NCBI GenBank assembly: GCA_044375695.1
Contig: JBILMG010000003.1
Coordinates: forward strand, 1-48,408
Source: DATDYW01 sp044375695
GTDB lineage: Bacteria > Patescibacteriota > Minisyncoccia > Phycocordibacterales > JAACPR01
Reading direction: 5' to 3'
Length of the DNA: 48,408 nucleotides
Shown piece after piece: positions 39,326 through 47,970 of the stretch (the first letter of the stretch is position 1; each line of letters starts with the position of its first letter). The notes under the pieces were generated by a model. It saw nothing but the letters and a program-made list of their open reading frames with translations, did not search any database and was not told where the DNA came from. Made by a program: the position numbers and the translations under genes.

Positions 39326-40900
39326 ATGCGACAGCGCCTGCCCGCCGGGCACCTGCTCGAGAGCGGCCTCTACGCGCCGCTCGAGCCTAACATCATGCTG
39401 AACACAGACAGCTACAAGCCGTCTCACCACCTCATGCTGCCGCCGTTCTTGACCCGCATTCTCTGCTTTTTCGAGAGCCGCGGCTGGAGCGACGAAGCGG
39501 CTCCGTTTCTGCGTGAAGCCGCCAGTATGTTCGGCGTTCCGTTGGAACGAGTTGAGCAGGTTTTGCTCGATCGCCAAGAACGTCTCGCCATCAAGGAAAC
39601 AGTGACGGTCGGCCTGCAGATGGAGCTCAAAAAATACTTCTGCGGCCCGGTGGTCACCGAAGAAAAAATCGAAGAAGCCTACGAGGTGCTCGCCATGCAC
39701 TTCGACAATTCGCGCATCTTCAACCGCAAGGGCTGGGAATACATCTTGAAAGAGTACGGCGGAAATCTGCCGCTCGAGATTCGCGCCGTGCCGGAAGGCA
39801 CCGTGATGCCGCTCAAGAATGTGCTCTTCACCAGCGCGAATACCGACCCTAACGTTCCGTGGTTGCCGGGCTACGTTGAGGCGCCTCTCGTCCGCGGTTG
39901 GTACCCAACTACGGTGGCGAGCCAGGGGCGCTACATCCGCCAGGTCATCATGCGCTACCTCGAAGAGACCGGCACCCCGGCTCTCATCGATTCTCGCTTC
40001 CATAGCTTTGCCGCCCGCGGCGTCAGCTCACAGGAATCGGCCGGTATCGGTGACGCGGCGCACTTGGTGCACTCGCAGGGAACAGACACCCTCGAAGGTA
40101 TCCGCGTCGTTCGCGCTTACTACGCTGAGCGTATGGCCGGTTACTCGATTCCAGCCTCTGAGCATGGCGTCATTACTCCCTGGGGTCGCGAGAGCGAAGC
40201 AGACGCTCTGAGCCATCAGATTGCGGTTTTCCCGAAGGGGCCGACGGCATGTATTAGCGATAGCAACGATATCTTCGCGTGCTGCCGTGATATCTGGGGC
40301 GGCTTGCTCCGCGAGCAGGTCCTGCAGCGCGACGGCGTGACGATCATTCGCCCCGATAGCGGCGATCCGATTCCGGTGCTCCTGAAAGTCCTCGAAATTC
40401 TCGGCGAACGCTTCGGCTACACCGAGAACAAAAAGAACTACAAGGTGCTCAACGACAAGGTTCGCATCATCCAAGGTGACGGCATCGACCGCTTCACCGT
40501 GGGACAAATCTTGGAGGCGCTCAAGCTAGCTGGCTGGTCGGCCGACAACCTGGCCTTTGGGTCGGGCGGTGGCCTCCTGCAGAAGATTAATCGCGATACC
40601 CTCAAGTTTGCGATGAAGTGCTGCGCCGCCGAATTCAACGGCGTCTGGAACCGTCAGCAGGGCTGGATCCAAGAAGGTGAGTGGCGCGGGGTTTCTAAGA
40701 ACCCCATCACCGACCCCGGCAAGAAGTCGAAAGAAGGACTGCTGGTGCTCCGTCGAGACGGCGAAAGCTACCGCACCGACCGTGTGATCAGCTACGCCGA
40801 TCTCGCCGTCGGCAACGAGATGCCGGTCAAGTTCCTGAACGGCCGTCTCGAAATCGACGAGACTCTTGCCGATATCCGGGCTCGCGCCTACGCGGCCTAA
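39326..40900 (+). CDS. nadV: Nicotinamide phosphoribosyltransferase (NAMPT/NadV)
   Basis: A 524-aa enzyme making nicotinamide mononucleotide from nicotinamide and PRPP, the entry of NAD salvage. NIMLNTDSYKPSHH near residue 23, DSRFHSFAARGVSSQESA, YSIPASEHGVITPWG (catalytic His), VTIIRPDSGDP (PRPP site) and DNLAFGSGGGLLQKINRDT are all NAMPT signatures. The start at 39326 gives about 20 residues before the usual N-terminus; ATG 39392 is a possible alternative. Codon use is slightly more relaxed than in the ribosomal genes. With nrtR upstream it forms an NAD salvage unit, fitting an organism dependent on host or community vitamins. Confidence 0.93.
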   Translation: MRQRLPAGHLLESGLYAPLEPNIMLNTDSYKPSHHLMLPPFLTRILCFFESRGWSDEAAPFLREAASMFGVPLERVEQVLLDRQERLAIKETVTVGLQMELKKYFCGPVVTEEKIEEAYEVLAMHFDNSRIFNRKGWEYILKEYGGNLPLEIRAVPEGTVMPLKNVLFTSANTDPNVPWLPGYVEAPLVRGWYPTTVASQGRYIRQVIMRYLEETGTPALIDSRFHSFAARGVSSQESAGIGDAAHLVHSQGTDTLEGIRVVRAYYAERMAGYSIPASEHGVITPWGRESEADALSHQIAVFPKGPTACISDSNDIFACCRDIWGGLLREQVLQRDGVTIIRPDSGDPIPVLLKVLEILGERFGYTENKKNYKVLNDKVRIIQGDGIDRFTVGQILEALKLAGWSADNLAFGSGGGLLQKINRDTLKFAMKCCAAEFNGVWNRQQGWIQEGEWRGVSKNPITDPGKKSKEGLLVLRRDGESYRTDRVISYADLAVGNEMPVKFLNGRLEIDETLADIRARAYAA

Positions 40901-40924
40901 TTGACCGAAACGACCGAAACCCAC

Positions 40925-40952
40925 ACCCGGCGCCACAGGCGTCGGGTTTTCT
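40925..40952 (+). terminator. Terminator after the NAMPT gene
   Basis: A 10-bp stem (40925-40934 with 40938-40947, one G-U), then TTTTCTTC. Confidence 0.85.
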
Positions 40953-40998
40953 TCTGCTAGGATTCGTGGCACCTGCGGCGCGAGCCAAAGAGAGAACC

Positions 40999-42795
40999 AT
41001 GGAAGGACCAAGCCCACTTTCGAAGAGCGAAGCCGAGCCGCCGTTCGTGGTGGCGCCTCCCGCCGTCGAGTCGCTGCTAAACCCTGCCGCGCCCGGCTCG
41101 CCCTGGCCCGAGGAAATTCGAACCAACCCCGCGCTCGAGGCGGCCGCCGAGAAGCGTCGCGCGCTCATCGCGAGCCTCGACGAGGTCTACGCGGCGGTGC
41201 CCGACCCGACGCTCGAGCTTGGCCGCGCGCTCGCGCGCGGCCTCGTTTCTCCCGAGCAGCTCACCCGCATGTACGGGAACTTGGCCGAGCTGCTCGAGGA
41301 TCCCGAAAACCGCCGCGCCGCGCTCTACCTGCCGTTCGAAACTATCCCGCCAGCCGGCTGGGAGCCCGAAGAATCAGCAGAGCTCGCCGCCGCCGTTTCG
41401 CGATTCAGCGCCGCCTACGCTGACCGCTGGTGGGAGCTCGTCAGCTTCATTGACCCTCGCGCAAATTTTGCCGAAGGCGACCTGCCAGAATCAGACATGA
41501 TTTCTGGGGGCCTGCCCGAGGTCGTCAAAGCGGCGCACCTGGCGCCCAAGCTGGTAGAGAAGGGGATTATCACCGTTTCCCAAATCATCCAGCTGGCTCG
41601 GGATAACGCGGGCACCACGCTCGAGGCGAGCCTGGCCGACGCCGCGCCGCTCATTATTCGCGACGCCGATCTCGCGCCGCTCGAGCGCGCCGAGCTCGAG
41701 GCTCTCGTAGAGAGGGTGCCGACGCCGCCGGCGCCTGTGGTCGCCGTTTCCCCGAATCGCCGCGCCTGGCTCGAGCGCGAAAAAGAGAGCCGCGCCCGGC
41801 GCATCGAAGCCGACGCGCTCTCGGCAAAAATTCTCCACGGCGAGGCTTCGCCGGCCAGCGTTCGCGACTTTGCCGCCGCGGGCGACGACCGCGCGGCGGC
41901 CATTGCCGTGGCCGCAATTGGTTCTGCGATTGAATCGGCGGCGGCCGAGAGCGCGGGGCGCGCCCAGTCGCTGCTCGAGGTGTACGCGCCGGTCATCGAG
42001 CAGCTGGCTCTCGGCGGCGAAGCCGAAACTTTGGACGCGGTGGCCGGCGCCTGGTCGCGCCTGGTCGCCCTCGGGGTGGCCGAAGGGTACCGGGTCGGCG
42101 CCTACGAGGTGCCGCCGCCGATGGTTGATGCCGGTTTTTCAGAGGCCGCAAGCCGTCTAGAAGGGGACCTCGCCAAGGTGGACGCGGCTCTGGCCGCCGC
42201 CAAAGCCGACCCGCGCCTCGAAGGCGTCATCGCCTCGGCCGCCGTTTTCTCTGGGTCGCGCCTGCGGGGCTACGGCACCAGCCGGTCGGATTTTGATACC
42301 GCTCTGTTCGTGCAGCCGGAAGTGTCGCGGGCAACCGGGCCGCTTATTTCGTCTGCCGCCGCCGAAGATTTTCGAGCCGCAGGCATCGACGACAAGCCTC
42401 TCCTTTTCTGGCTCGAGGCCGACGGCGACCAGCTCATGGTGGGCAAGGCTGCGGTGCTCGGGAGCACCGATCTGGGCATGGCGAGCATGCTGTTTGGCGC
42501 CGCCTGGGTTGGCGAAAAGAAAACCGTCGAGGACACCCACGCGCGACTCCTCTCGTGGTACCTGCACAACGGCACCGCCGAAGACCGCCGCCGCTGGCTC
42601 GAAGACATGGAGCGCAGCGCCCTTCAGTACCGGCTGATGCACCGCGGCTACTCGCGCTTCTTCCCGCCGCGCGGCGGCCTCGGCGCGGGCGCCCCGAAAG
42701 GCCTCGACCCGCAGAGCACCTTCTGGGACTCGGGCTTCCGCCGCCTCGCCACCAAAACTTTCGCCAGGAAGGTGTTCCTGCCGAAGCTGGGGTAG
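40999..42795 (+). CDS. Large helical protein with C-terminal nucleotidyltransferase core
   Basis: A 598-aa protein. ATG 40999 is chosen: TGCTAGGAT (ending 40963) would start transcription after the in-frame GTG at 40966. The N-terminal ~400 residues are Ala/Glu-rich helices of unknown fold. From about residue 415, the segment FSGSRLRGYGTSRSDFDTALF matches the GSxxxG-x-SDxD motif of polymerase-beta-type nucleotidyltransferases, with GSRLRGYG as the nucleotide loop and SDFD as two metal Asp. The third Asp may be in LFWLEADGDQ. The C-terminus is helical and basic. Substrate unknown; a CPR-specific family is likely. Confidence 0.62.
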   Translation: MEGPSPLSKSEAEPPFVVAPPAVESLLNPAAPGSPWPEEIRTNPALEAAAEKRRALIASLDEVYAAVPDPTLELGRALARGLVSPEQLTRMYGNLAELLEDPENRRAALYLPFETIPPAGWEPEESAELAAAVSRFSAAYADRWWELVSFIDPRANFAEGDLPESDMISGGLPEVVKAAHLAPKLVEKGIITVSQIIQLARDNAGTTLEASLADAAPLIIRDADLAPLERAELEALVERVPTPPAPVVAVSPNRRAWLEREKESRARRIEADALSAKILHGEASPASVRDFAAAGDDRAAAIAVAAIGSAIESAAAESAGRAQSLLEVYAPVIEQLALGGEAETLDAVAGAWSRLVALGVAEGYRVGAYEVPPPMVDAGFSEAASRLEGDLAKVDAALAAAKADPRLEGVIASAAVFSGSRLRGYGTSRSDFDTALFVQPEVSRATGPLISSAAAEDFRAAGIDDKPLLFWLEADGDQLMVGKAAVLGSTDLGMASMLFGAAWVGEKKTVEDTHARLLSWYLHNGTAEDRRRWLEDMERSALQYRLMHRGYSRFFPPRGGLGAGAPKGLDPQSTFWDSGFRRLATKTFARKVFLPKLG

Positions 42796-42815
42796 GGGAC
42801 GCCTCTCGGCGTCAG

Positions 42816-42851
42816 ACAAAAAGAAAACGGTGCAGCCTTGTGGCTGCACCG
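42816..42851. terminator. Bidirectional terminator between convergent genes
   Basis: A 10-bp perfect stem (42828-42837 with 42842-42851), with minus-strand tail TTTTCTTTTTG and a weaker plus-strand tail ATTTTC. Confidence 0.87.
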
Positions 42852-42871
42852 CGATTTTCGAACTGTAGGGA

Positions 42872-44170
42872 CTATTCGTCGTCCCCTTCTTCATCATCGT
42901 CGAGGCCAATGCCGGCGCGGCGACCTCCCTTGCGGAGCTGCGCGGTCGGAACAGGTCCGGCGCCGAGCTTGTCCCAAGGGATGGTGAGTCCCAGCTGGAG
43001 CATGGCGCCAAGGTAGTTGACCTCGGCGTCGGCGGGAACCTCGGCCAAGGACATGATGGCGAGGGCGTAGCGGGTGATGCTCTGCTCCATGCGAACCACG
43101 TCGGCGCCAACCGTAATGCCGAGCTCTTTCAGCATCTGATCCTTGCTGGCGGCGCCAACCTGCGTTGGCAGGGTGGGCTTGTTCAGGATTGTCATGATGC
43201 GGGTGGCGTCAAAGGCGAGCGCGCGGGCGACCGGAATTCCGGGGCCAGCGAAGACGCGATTGATCTCGTTGATCACCTCTTCGGCGCTCGCGCGCAGATT
43301 GGAGGTGTCCGGAGGGGCCATCATGCCCGGGGGCATGATGCCGCCGCTCGTTCCAGCGGCCATTGCCATCACCATCATCCCAGGATTGGACATGCCGCTC
43401 ATCCAGGCCTGCTGCCAGGCGGTCAGCTGAGCATTGAAGCTCTTGAGGGCGGGCCAGAGTTTCAGGTGGAGGCGCGTGAAGAACTCGGTCTTCTTGCCGG
43501 CCGAAACGAAGGATCCGGGAACGCCGAGGGCGCTCAGGATTTCACCGTAACGTTTCTGGGTCAGCAGCTTCTGGAGCTCGTAGAAGTCCGGTCCGCACGG
43601 CTCTTCCTGTTTGAGGGCGAAGTCCTCCATCTTGCGCATCAGGGTCGTGGGGAGACCGAAGAGGCCTACCTGCAGGGCGTGGGCGGCTTTCACCGCCGAA
43701 ATCACGTCTGTTGGTCCGACCTTGAGGACGCCGCCAATCTTGAGGGCCGCGATGAAGCTGGGCTCATCGGGAACCGGAGGCAGAATGGAGAAGTTGAGCG
43801 CGGCGGGTGCGGCACCTGCGGCCGGGGCGGGTGCAGCGGGAGCTGCGCCGCGCAGGGCTGGCAGGTGCTTGCGGAAGACGCCGAGCGGAATCTTCGGGCC
43901 GGTTTTCACCAGGGCCTCAATCAGGTCGTCGTTGCTGACCGATGTGGGGTCAGCGAGGATTTCCAGCGCGTCGGGCCCCTCGCCAATGACGGGGGTCAGG
44001 GCGTTGCGAACATCGTCAGCGCTTTTGCCCACGAGGGACGCAAAGGCCGAGATGCGGTCGCTGACCAGAGGAGGTGTTGCCGTGACGACAGGGGCCGCGG
44101 GGGCTTCTGCTGTCGGTGGGGTAGCGGAGGGTGCTGGCGCCGTAGGCGCGGGGGTTGCTTCGGTACTCAT
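42872..44170 (-). CDS. Ala/Pro-rich scaffold-like protein divergent from the kinase-vWA pair
   Basis: A 432-aa protein of no recognised family. Residues 1-35 are Ala/Pro/Thr low complexity. Helical segments follow (ISAFASLVGKSADDVRNALT, LIEALVKTGPKIPLGVFRKH), then a second Ala/Pro linker (~residues 110-122), a helical core, and a Met/Gly/Pro-rich stretch (MVMAMAAGTSGGIMPPGMM). Another helical domain leads to a very acidic tail (LDDDEEGDDE). It has no membrane segment. The plan suits a cytoplasmic multi-domain scaffold or substrate. It is divergent from the kinase-like gene at 44429 across a 258-nt AT-rich gap, so common control is plausible. The leader before ATG is A-rich (CCCAAATAAACAAT). 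Confidence 0.65.
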   Translation of the reverse strand: MSTEATPAPTAPAPSATPPTAEAPAAPVVTATPPLVSDRISAFASLVGKSADDVRNALTPVIGEGPDALEILADPTSVSNDDLIEALVKTGPKIPLGVFRKHLPALRGAAPAAPAPAAGAAPAALNFSILPPVPDEPSFIAALKIGGVLKVGPTDVISAVKAAHALQVGLFGLPTTLMRKMEDFALKQEEPCGPDFYELQKLLTQKRYGEILSALGVPGSFVSAGKKTEFFTRLHLKLWPALKSFNAQLTAWQQAWMSGMSNPGMMVMAMAAGTSGGIMPPGMMAPPDTSNLRASAEEVINEINRVFAGPGIPVARALAFDATRIMTILNKPTLPTQVGAASKDQMLKELGITVGADVVRMEQSITRYALAIMSLAEVPADAEVNYLGAMLQLGLTIPWDKLGAGPVPTAQLRKGGRRAGIGLDDDEEGDDE

Positions 44171-44275
44171 ATTGTTTATTTGGGTGGACTCTTTGGTTTT
44201 GATGGGGCGAGTCGAACGGATTTAAGCATATTTAGAAACTTTCGTCAAGTCTCCCGTTCGCCTTGTTCCGGGTGC

Positions 44276-44304
44276 ATTGTAACATAATCGTGTTTGCTGT
44301 ACAA
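44276..44304 (-). promoter_or_regulatory. Probable promoter of the scaffold-like gene
   Basis: On the minus strand TTGTAC (44304-44299), a 17-nt spacer, and TACAAT (44281-44276), giving a ~100-nt leader. The adjacent TTGACATATATTGTACA (44314-44298) is a near-palindrome and may be an operator. A TTGACA on the plus strand (44355-44360) may serve the kinase-like gene, but its -10 is unclear. Confidence 0.5.
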
Positions 44305-44428
44305 TATATGTCAAAGGTTTGACCTAGGGATGGGCGTGATGCCCCGCCAAGGCATTGACAAAACATAAAATATATGAAAAAGTATCCCCGAGTTTTAAGG
44401 TCACTGAAAAACCTAAATCCACCCAACA

Positions 44429-45250
44429 ATGAAGAAAATCAACAATACCTACATCTTAGGCGCCCCTCTGGGGAAGTCGGACAGATTCCGGCTCTACCGG
44501 TGCTCCACTGAAGCCGAGCCCGAAAAGCGAACCCTCATTATCAAGATTGCTTCCGACGCTGTTTGGAACGCAGATCTGGACCGTGAGGCGTTCTTGCTCG
44601 AAAAACTCAGCCAGCGCGCCGTTGTCCTGGAGGATGAGTACGCGAAGGTGAGAGATGAGCCCGGCACCATGCTCAACTACCAGATTAGCTTTCCGAAGCT
44701 GGTCGAGAGCGCCGTCAGCGACAAAGACGGGTTGAGGTTCAATGTCCTCGATCTGTCGAGCGCCTGTGACGATATCTCGGAGCTGGGCGCGGTGTCTCAG
44801 TTCGCTTCGCGCGAACTGGTGCGCATCGATGCCGGCACCAGCGTTTGGGTCATGGGCAAGCTACTCAAGTTCCTGGCGTTCGTTCACGGCGAAGGCGTTT
44901 CCGTTCGAGATCTCTCGGGCGACAACGTCCTTGTCCACCGCGAGCGCCACTACGTGCTCGTCTTCGATTTCTGCTCGGCGCTTCTTTACCCCGAAGGGGT
45001 TCCGAACGGCGAGCGCTGCGAAGATGTCTCAGAGGCGGCTAAAACGGTCATCGGTTTTCTTGGGGGAGATCCCGACGGTGGGACTATTCCCCCGGACAAA
45101 GAGCTCACCGATAGCCGCTACGAAGATACGCTGCGCGATCTCGCCTCCGGTACTGTCGGGGACGCGCTCAAGGCGCACGGCGAGTTCTACGATCTCGTCG
45201 ACACTATCTGGGAACGTAGCTTCCGGCCTTTCACCACTCATCCACTTTGA
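44429..45250 (+). CDS. Divergent protein kinase-like protein
   Basis: A 273-aa protein with the protein kinase fold in reduced form: a glycine-loop-like ILGAPLGKSDRFRLY (residues 9-23), the ATP Lys in LIIKIA (K39), a Glu-bearing helix (DREAFLLEKL), a catalytic loop RDLSGDNVLV (R160, D161, N166), and FDFCS in place of DFG (D180). Catalytic Lys, Asp, Asn and metal Asp are all retained, so it may be active despite a short C-lobe and FDFC. Upstream leader is A-rich. The vWA gene follows after 62 nt in the same direction. Such kinase plus vWA pairs recall TerY-P type phosphorylation modules; membership there is inference. Confidence 0.72.
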   Translation: MKKINNTYILGAPLGKSDRFRLYRCSTEAEPEKRTLIIKIASDAVWNADLDREAFLLEKLSQRAVVLEDEYAKVRDEPGTMLNYQISFPKLVESAVSDKDGLRFNVLDLSSACDDISELGAVSQFASRELVRIDAGTSVWVMGKLLKFLAFVHGEGVSVRDLSGDNVLVHRERHYVLVFDFCSALLYPEGVPNGERCEDVSEAAKTVIGFLGGDPDGGTIPPDKELTDSRYEDTLRDLASGTVGDALKAHGEFYDLVDTIWERSFRPFTTHPL

Positions 45251-45312
45251 CGTCTAAGTAAGGCGTCCTAACCGAAAAAAACAAAACAAATACAGAACAA
45301 GGAGTCAATAAT

Positions 45313-46497
45313 ATGGGAAGAACCACACTCAGCAGAGCGGCTTTTGCCGAAGTTAAGCGGGCGGTCGAGACAACGGGGCGCGGACGTGCCACCTTTGCCG
45401 GCGAAGAACGTCAGAAGAAGGGGCTCGGCCTCGATCCTCTGGTTGATCCAGCTGGGCACGGCGTCATTCGCCGGTCCCTCCGTCGCTTTGAGGTCATTGC
45501 AGGCGGTCGGCTTCAGCTTACCGTTGGGATCCCGATGTGCCTGGAGACCCTCTTCGACACAACTGGTTCGATGGGGAGGAACGTGCAAGACGCTTTCGAT
45601 GCGCTACCAGAACTCTACAGCCTGCTCGCCGACGGCCAGCAGGCAGTCCTGGGGCGCTACGACACGCAAATCATCACCGCCATCTTTGGCGACGTGCAAG
45701 ATAAGTATGTCTTGCAGCGTTCGCAGGCCGAAATGGACAAGAAGATCGCGGACCAGATGACCTTGATGGTGCCTGAAGGCGATGGGGGAGACGGACCAGA
45801 AGACCCAGAAGCGGGACTGTTCGGCGCCGCCTACCTCACGCACAATACCCTTAACGCCTACGGCCTCAAGCGCTACCACTTCTGCGTCACGGATGCGTCG
45901 ACGCACGGATCGGTCTCGCTCTCGACGCTCGAACGCGTCTTCGGGAAAGAGGTCATGGCCAAGGTTGCCGAAAACGACCTCAACCGCCTCCTCGAAAACC
46001 GTTTCCCGCAAATTGCGAAAGGAACGAGCTTCAAAACTCGCGCCATTGTGGCCGATCTTCTCCGGGAGGCTCACGCCTTCTTGATCGAGATTGGCACCAG
46101 GTCTTGTCGGTCCTTCTGGCAACCTGTCTATGGATCGGAGCGAATCGTCTCTATCCCGAGCACACAGTTTCTGCCGCATGCTCAGGCCGCTATCGTCGGT
46201 TTGACTGAAGGCGTCATTGGTCTTCGAGATGTTGGCAAATTCTTGCAAACTCAGGGAGGCCTCTCCGCTTCGAATGCCAGCATGATCGCCGATGCTGTCT
46301 CTGGTATTCCGGTCGGCGCTCAGGCGAAGCTGCCCAACTTCTCCAAGATTCCCCTCGCGGGAGCAATCTTCGAGAAGCGTCAGCACCTCTGGCCTGTCGG
46401 TCACGAGTTCTTCGCCCTCAATGAAGGCGTGGACGCCGGCGAAGGCGCCGACCCCGCTCCGGTCAAAAAGAAGGCCGGCGGCGTGCAGTGGGCCTAA
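45313..46497 (+). CDS. von Willebrand factor A (vWA)-domain protein
   Basis: A 394-aa cytoplasmic protein. The MIDAS motif reads CLETLFDTTGSMGRNV (D82, T84, S86), the DxTxS form. PEGDGGDGPEDPEAG supplies the loop with the third ligand, and FCVTDASTHG (D194) the last Asp. The C-terminal ~180 residues are helical with GLRDVGKFLQTQGGLSASNA and a basic end. No signal peptide. It has a clear Shine-Dalgarno (AAGGAG, ending 9 nt before ATG), unusual in this window. Likely co-transcribed with the kinase-like gene; the vWA domain may present phosphorylated partners. Confidence 0.82.
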   Translation: MGRTTLSRAAFAEVKRAVETTGRGRATFAGEERQKKGLGLDPLVDPAGHGVIRRSLRRFEVIAGGRLQLTVGIPMCLETLFDTTGSMGRNVQDAFDALPELYSLLADGQQAVLGRYDTQIITAIFGDVQDKYVLQRSQAEMDKKIADQMTLMVPEGDGGDGPEDPEAGLFGAAYLTHNTLNAYGLKRYHFCVTDASTHGSVSLSTLERVFGKEVMAKVAENDLNRLLENRFPQIAKGTSFKTRAIVADLLREAHAFLIEIGTRSCRSFWQPVYGSERIVSIPSTQFLPHAQAAIVGLTEGVIGLRDVGKFLQTQGGLSASNASMIADAVSGIPVGAQAKLPNFSKIPLAGAIFEKRQHLWPVGHEFFALNEGVDAGEGADPAPVKKKAGGVQWA

Positions 46498-46523
46498 GCT
46501 CACGAAAGAGAATAGAAAAACCT

Positions 46524-46553
46524 GTGGGTGGCTCGCGTGAGCCACCCACTTTT
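46524..46553 (+). terminator. Terminator after the vWA gene
   Basis: An 11-bp perfect stem (46524-46534 with 46539-46549) with a GCGT loop and a short TTTT tail. Some read-through into the PurA-like gene 20 nt further on is possible. Confidence 0.75.
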
Positions 46554-46571
46554 CAAATCCAGAAATAACCA

Positions 46572-47960
46572 ATGAAAAGAATTCACATCGTTCAAGACCT
46601 TGGTCCCGGCGACGGCGGCAAGGGCGGAATAGTTCACTCGCTGGCGCTCGCGTCTGGCGCGCACACAATCGTAAAGGTTGGCGGCGCCCAGGGAAGCCAC
46701 GGCGTGCGGACGAAATCTGGCCTGTCGTTCAACTTCAGCCAGCTCGGCTGCGGCACGCTCGAGGGTATCAGGACGCACGTGTCGAGAAATTTTTTCTTCG
46801 ACCCGAGCGCGCTCTTGAAGGAAGTGGATTCGATCCGCTTCGAATGTGGCTTTGGCCACGCCCTCGACCTCCTCACCGTAGACGAAGCGGCGCCGTGCGT
46901 AACGGTGTTCCACCAAGCCGTATCACGGCTGCGCGAACTTCACCGCAAGGGCAACCCCAAAGGCACGGTAGGCACCGGCATCGGGGAAGCTTGCGCAGAC
47001 ATGGAACGCCACCCGGGCCTCGTGATTCGCGCCGGTAACCTCGGCGACGCTGGGCTACCGGACCTCCTCGAGGCCATCCGCCTCCAGAAATTGGCAGACG
47101 TGTCGACAATCATCGCCGACATTGGCCATTTCTGGGAAGGTGACCGAGAAGACGTCGATGAGTGCATCGAGGTGCTCGGCAACGCCGCCGCCTCGCGCTG
47201 GTGCGCAGATAGCTTCCGAGAGGTCGCCCGTAGGGTGCGAGTCGTCCCGGGTGACTACCTCGCGGGCGAAGTTCTCGCTCCGGACGGACGTGTCGTTATC
47301 GAGGCTTCCCACGGGGTTCTGACAGACCGTTACTACGGGTTCCATCCCCACACGAGTCGGCTTCGGACGTTGCCGTCGCGAACGCGCGACATGCTCCTCG
47401 ACGCCGGCTACGATGGGGAAATCGTGACGACCGGACTCTTCCGCGCCTACGGCATCCGCCACGGCGCTGGACCCTTCGTTACCGAGGATCCGTCGATGCT
47501 CGATCGGCTCTTGCCGGGCAGCAGCAAAGACGAGAACCGCTACCAGGGACGTTCCCGTGTCGGGGCGCTCGATCTCGTGGCCTTGCGCTACGCAATCGAC
47601 GTCTGTGGCGGCCCCCAGGCCTTCGATGGCCTCGCGGTCACCTGGTTCGACCAGATTATGGCGAATGGAAGTTGGCCTATCTGCGAGAGCTACCGCGGCG
47701 CTGACGACCCAGAGTTCTTCGCCTCCGACCGCCAAATCCTGGTGCGCCGCGGCGAAGACGAGACACAGTTAGAGCGTCAGCGCGTTTTGGGCGAAAGGCT
47801 CCGCGCTTGCCGCCCGAACGTCTCGACGGTCACGTTGCCCGAGTTCCCGGATTCCGAAAAGGCGGCGCGTTTCTGCGCCGATCGGGTTGGCCAGGCTCTC
47901 GGTGTTCCTGTCCGAATGGTTTCGGTCGGCCCGACCGAAGACCACAAAGAGTTCCTTTGA
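46572..47960 (+). CDS. Divergent adenylosuccinate synthetase (PurA-like)
   Basis: A 462-aa protein of the PurA family, which ligates aspartate to IMP using GTP. Homologous elements are QDLGPGDGGKGGIVH (for QWGDEGKGK), KVGGAQGSHGVR (for GGxNAGHT), GTGIGEACAD, EASHGVLTDRYYGFHPHTS, RAYGIRHGAGPFVTE, GRSRVGALDLVALRYA and TWFDQI. The two catalytic residues, Asp (D14) and His (H43), are kept, but most surrounding motif residues differ from the canonical enzyme. This suggests a changed substrate, as in other PurA offshoots that make modified purines. It lies just after the kinase-vWA pair. It could also simply be a fast-evolving PurA. Confidence 0.78.
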   Translation: MKRIHIVQDLGPGDGGKGGIVHSLALASGAHTIVKVGGAQGSHGVRTKSGLSFNFSQLGCGTLEGIRTHVSRNFFFDPSALLKEVDSIRFECGFGHALDLLTVDEAAPCVTVFHQAVSRLRELHRKGNPKGTVGTGIGEACADMERHPGLVIRAGNLGDAGLPDLLEAIRLQKLADVSTIIADIGHFWEGDREDVDECIEVLGNAAASRWCADSFREVARRVRVVPGDYLAGEVLAPDGRVVIEASHGVLTDRYYGFHPHTSRLRTLPSRTRDMLLDAGYDGEIVTTGLFRAYGIRHGAGPFVTEDPSMLDRLLPGSSKDENRYQGRSRVGALDLVALRYAIDVCGGPQAFDGLAVTWFDQIMANGSWPICESYRGADDPEFFASDRQILVRRGEDETQLERQRVLGERLRACRPNVSTVTLPEFPDSEKAARFCADRVGQALGVPVRMVSVGPTEDHKEFL

Positions 47961-47970
47961 CCCCACATCC

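Noticed and set aside
46572..47960. PurZ (diaminopurine pathway) identity for the PurA-like gene
   Set aside because: The protein keeps the catalytic Asp of PurA, and no phage genes or other Z-genome enzymes are present, so a PurZ label is not supported.
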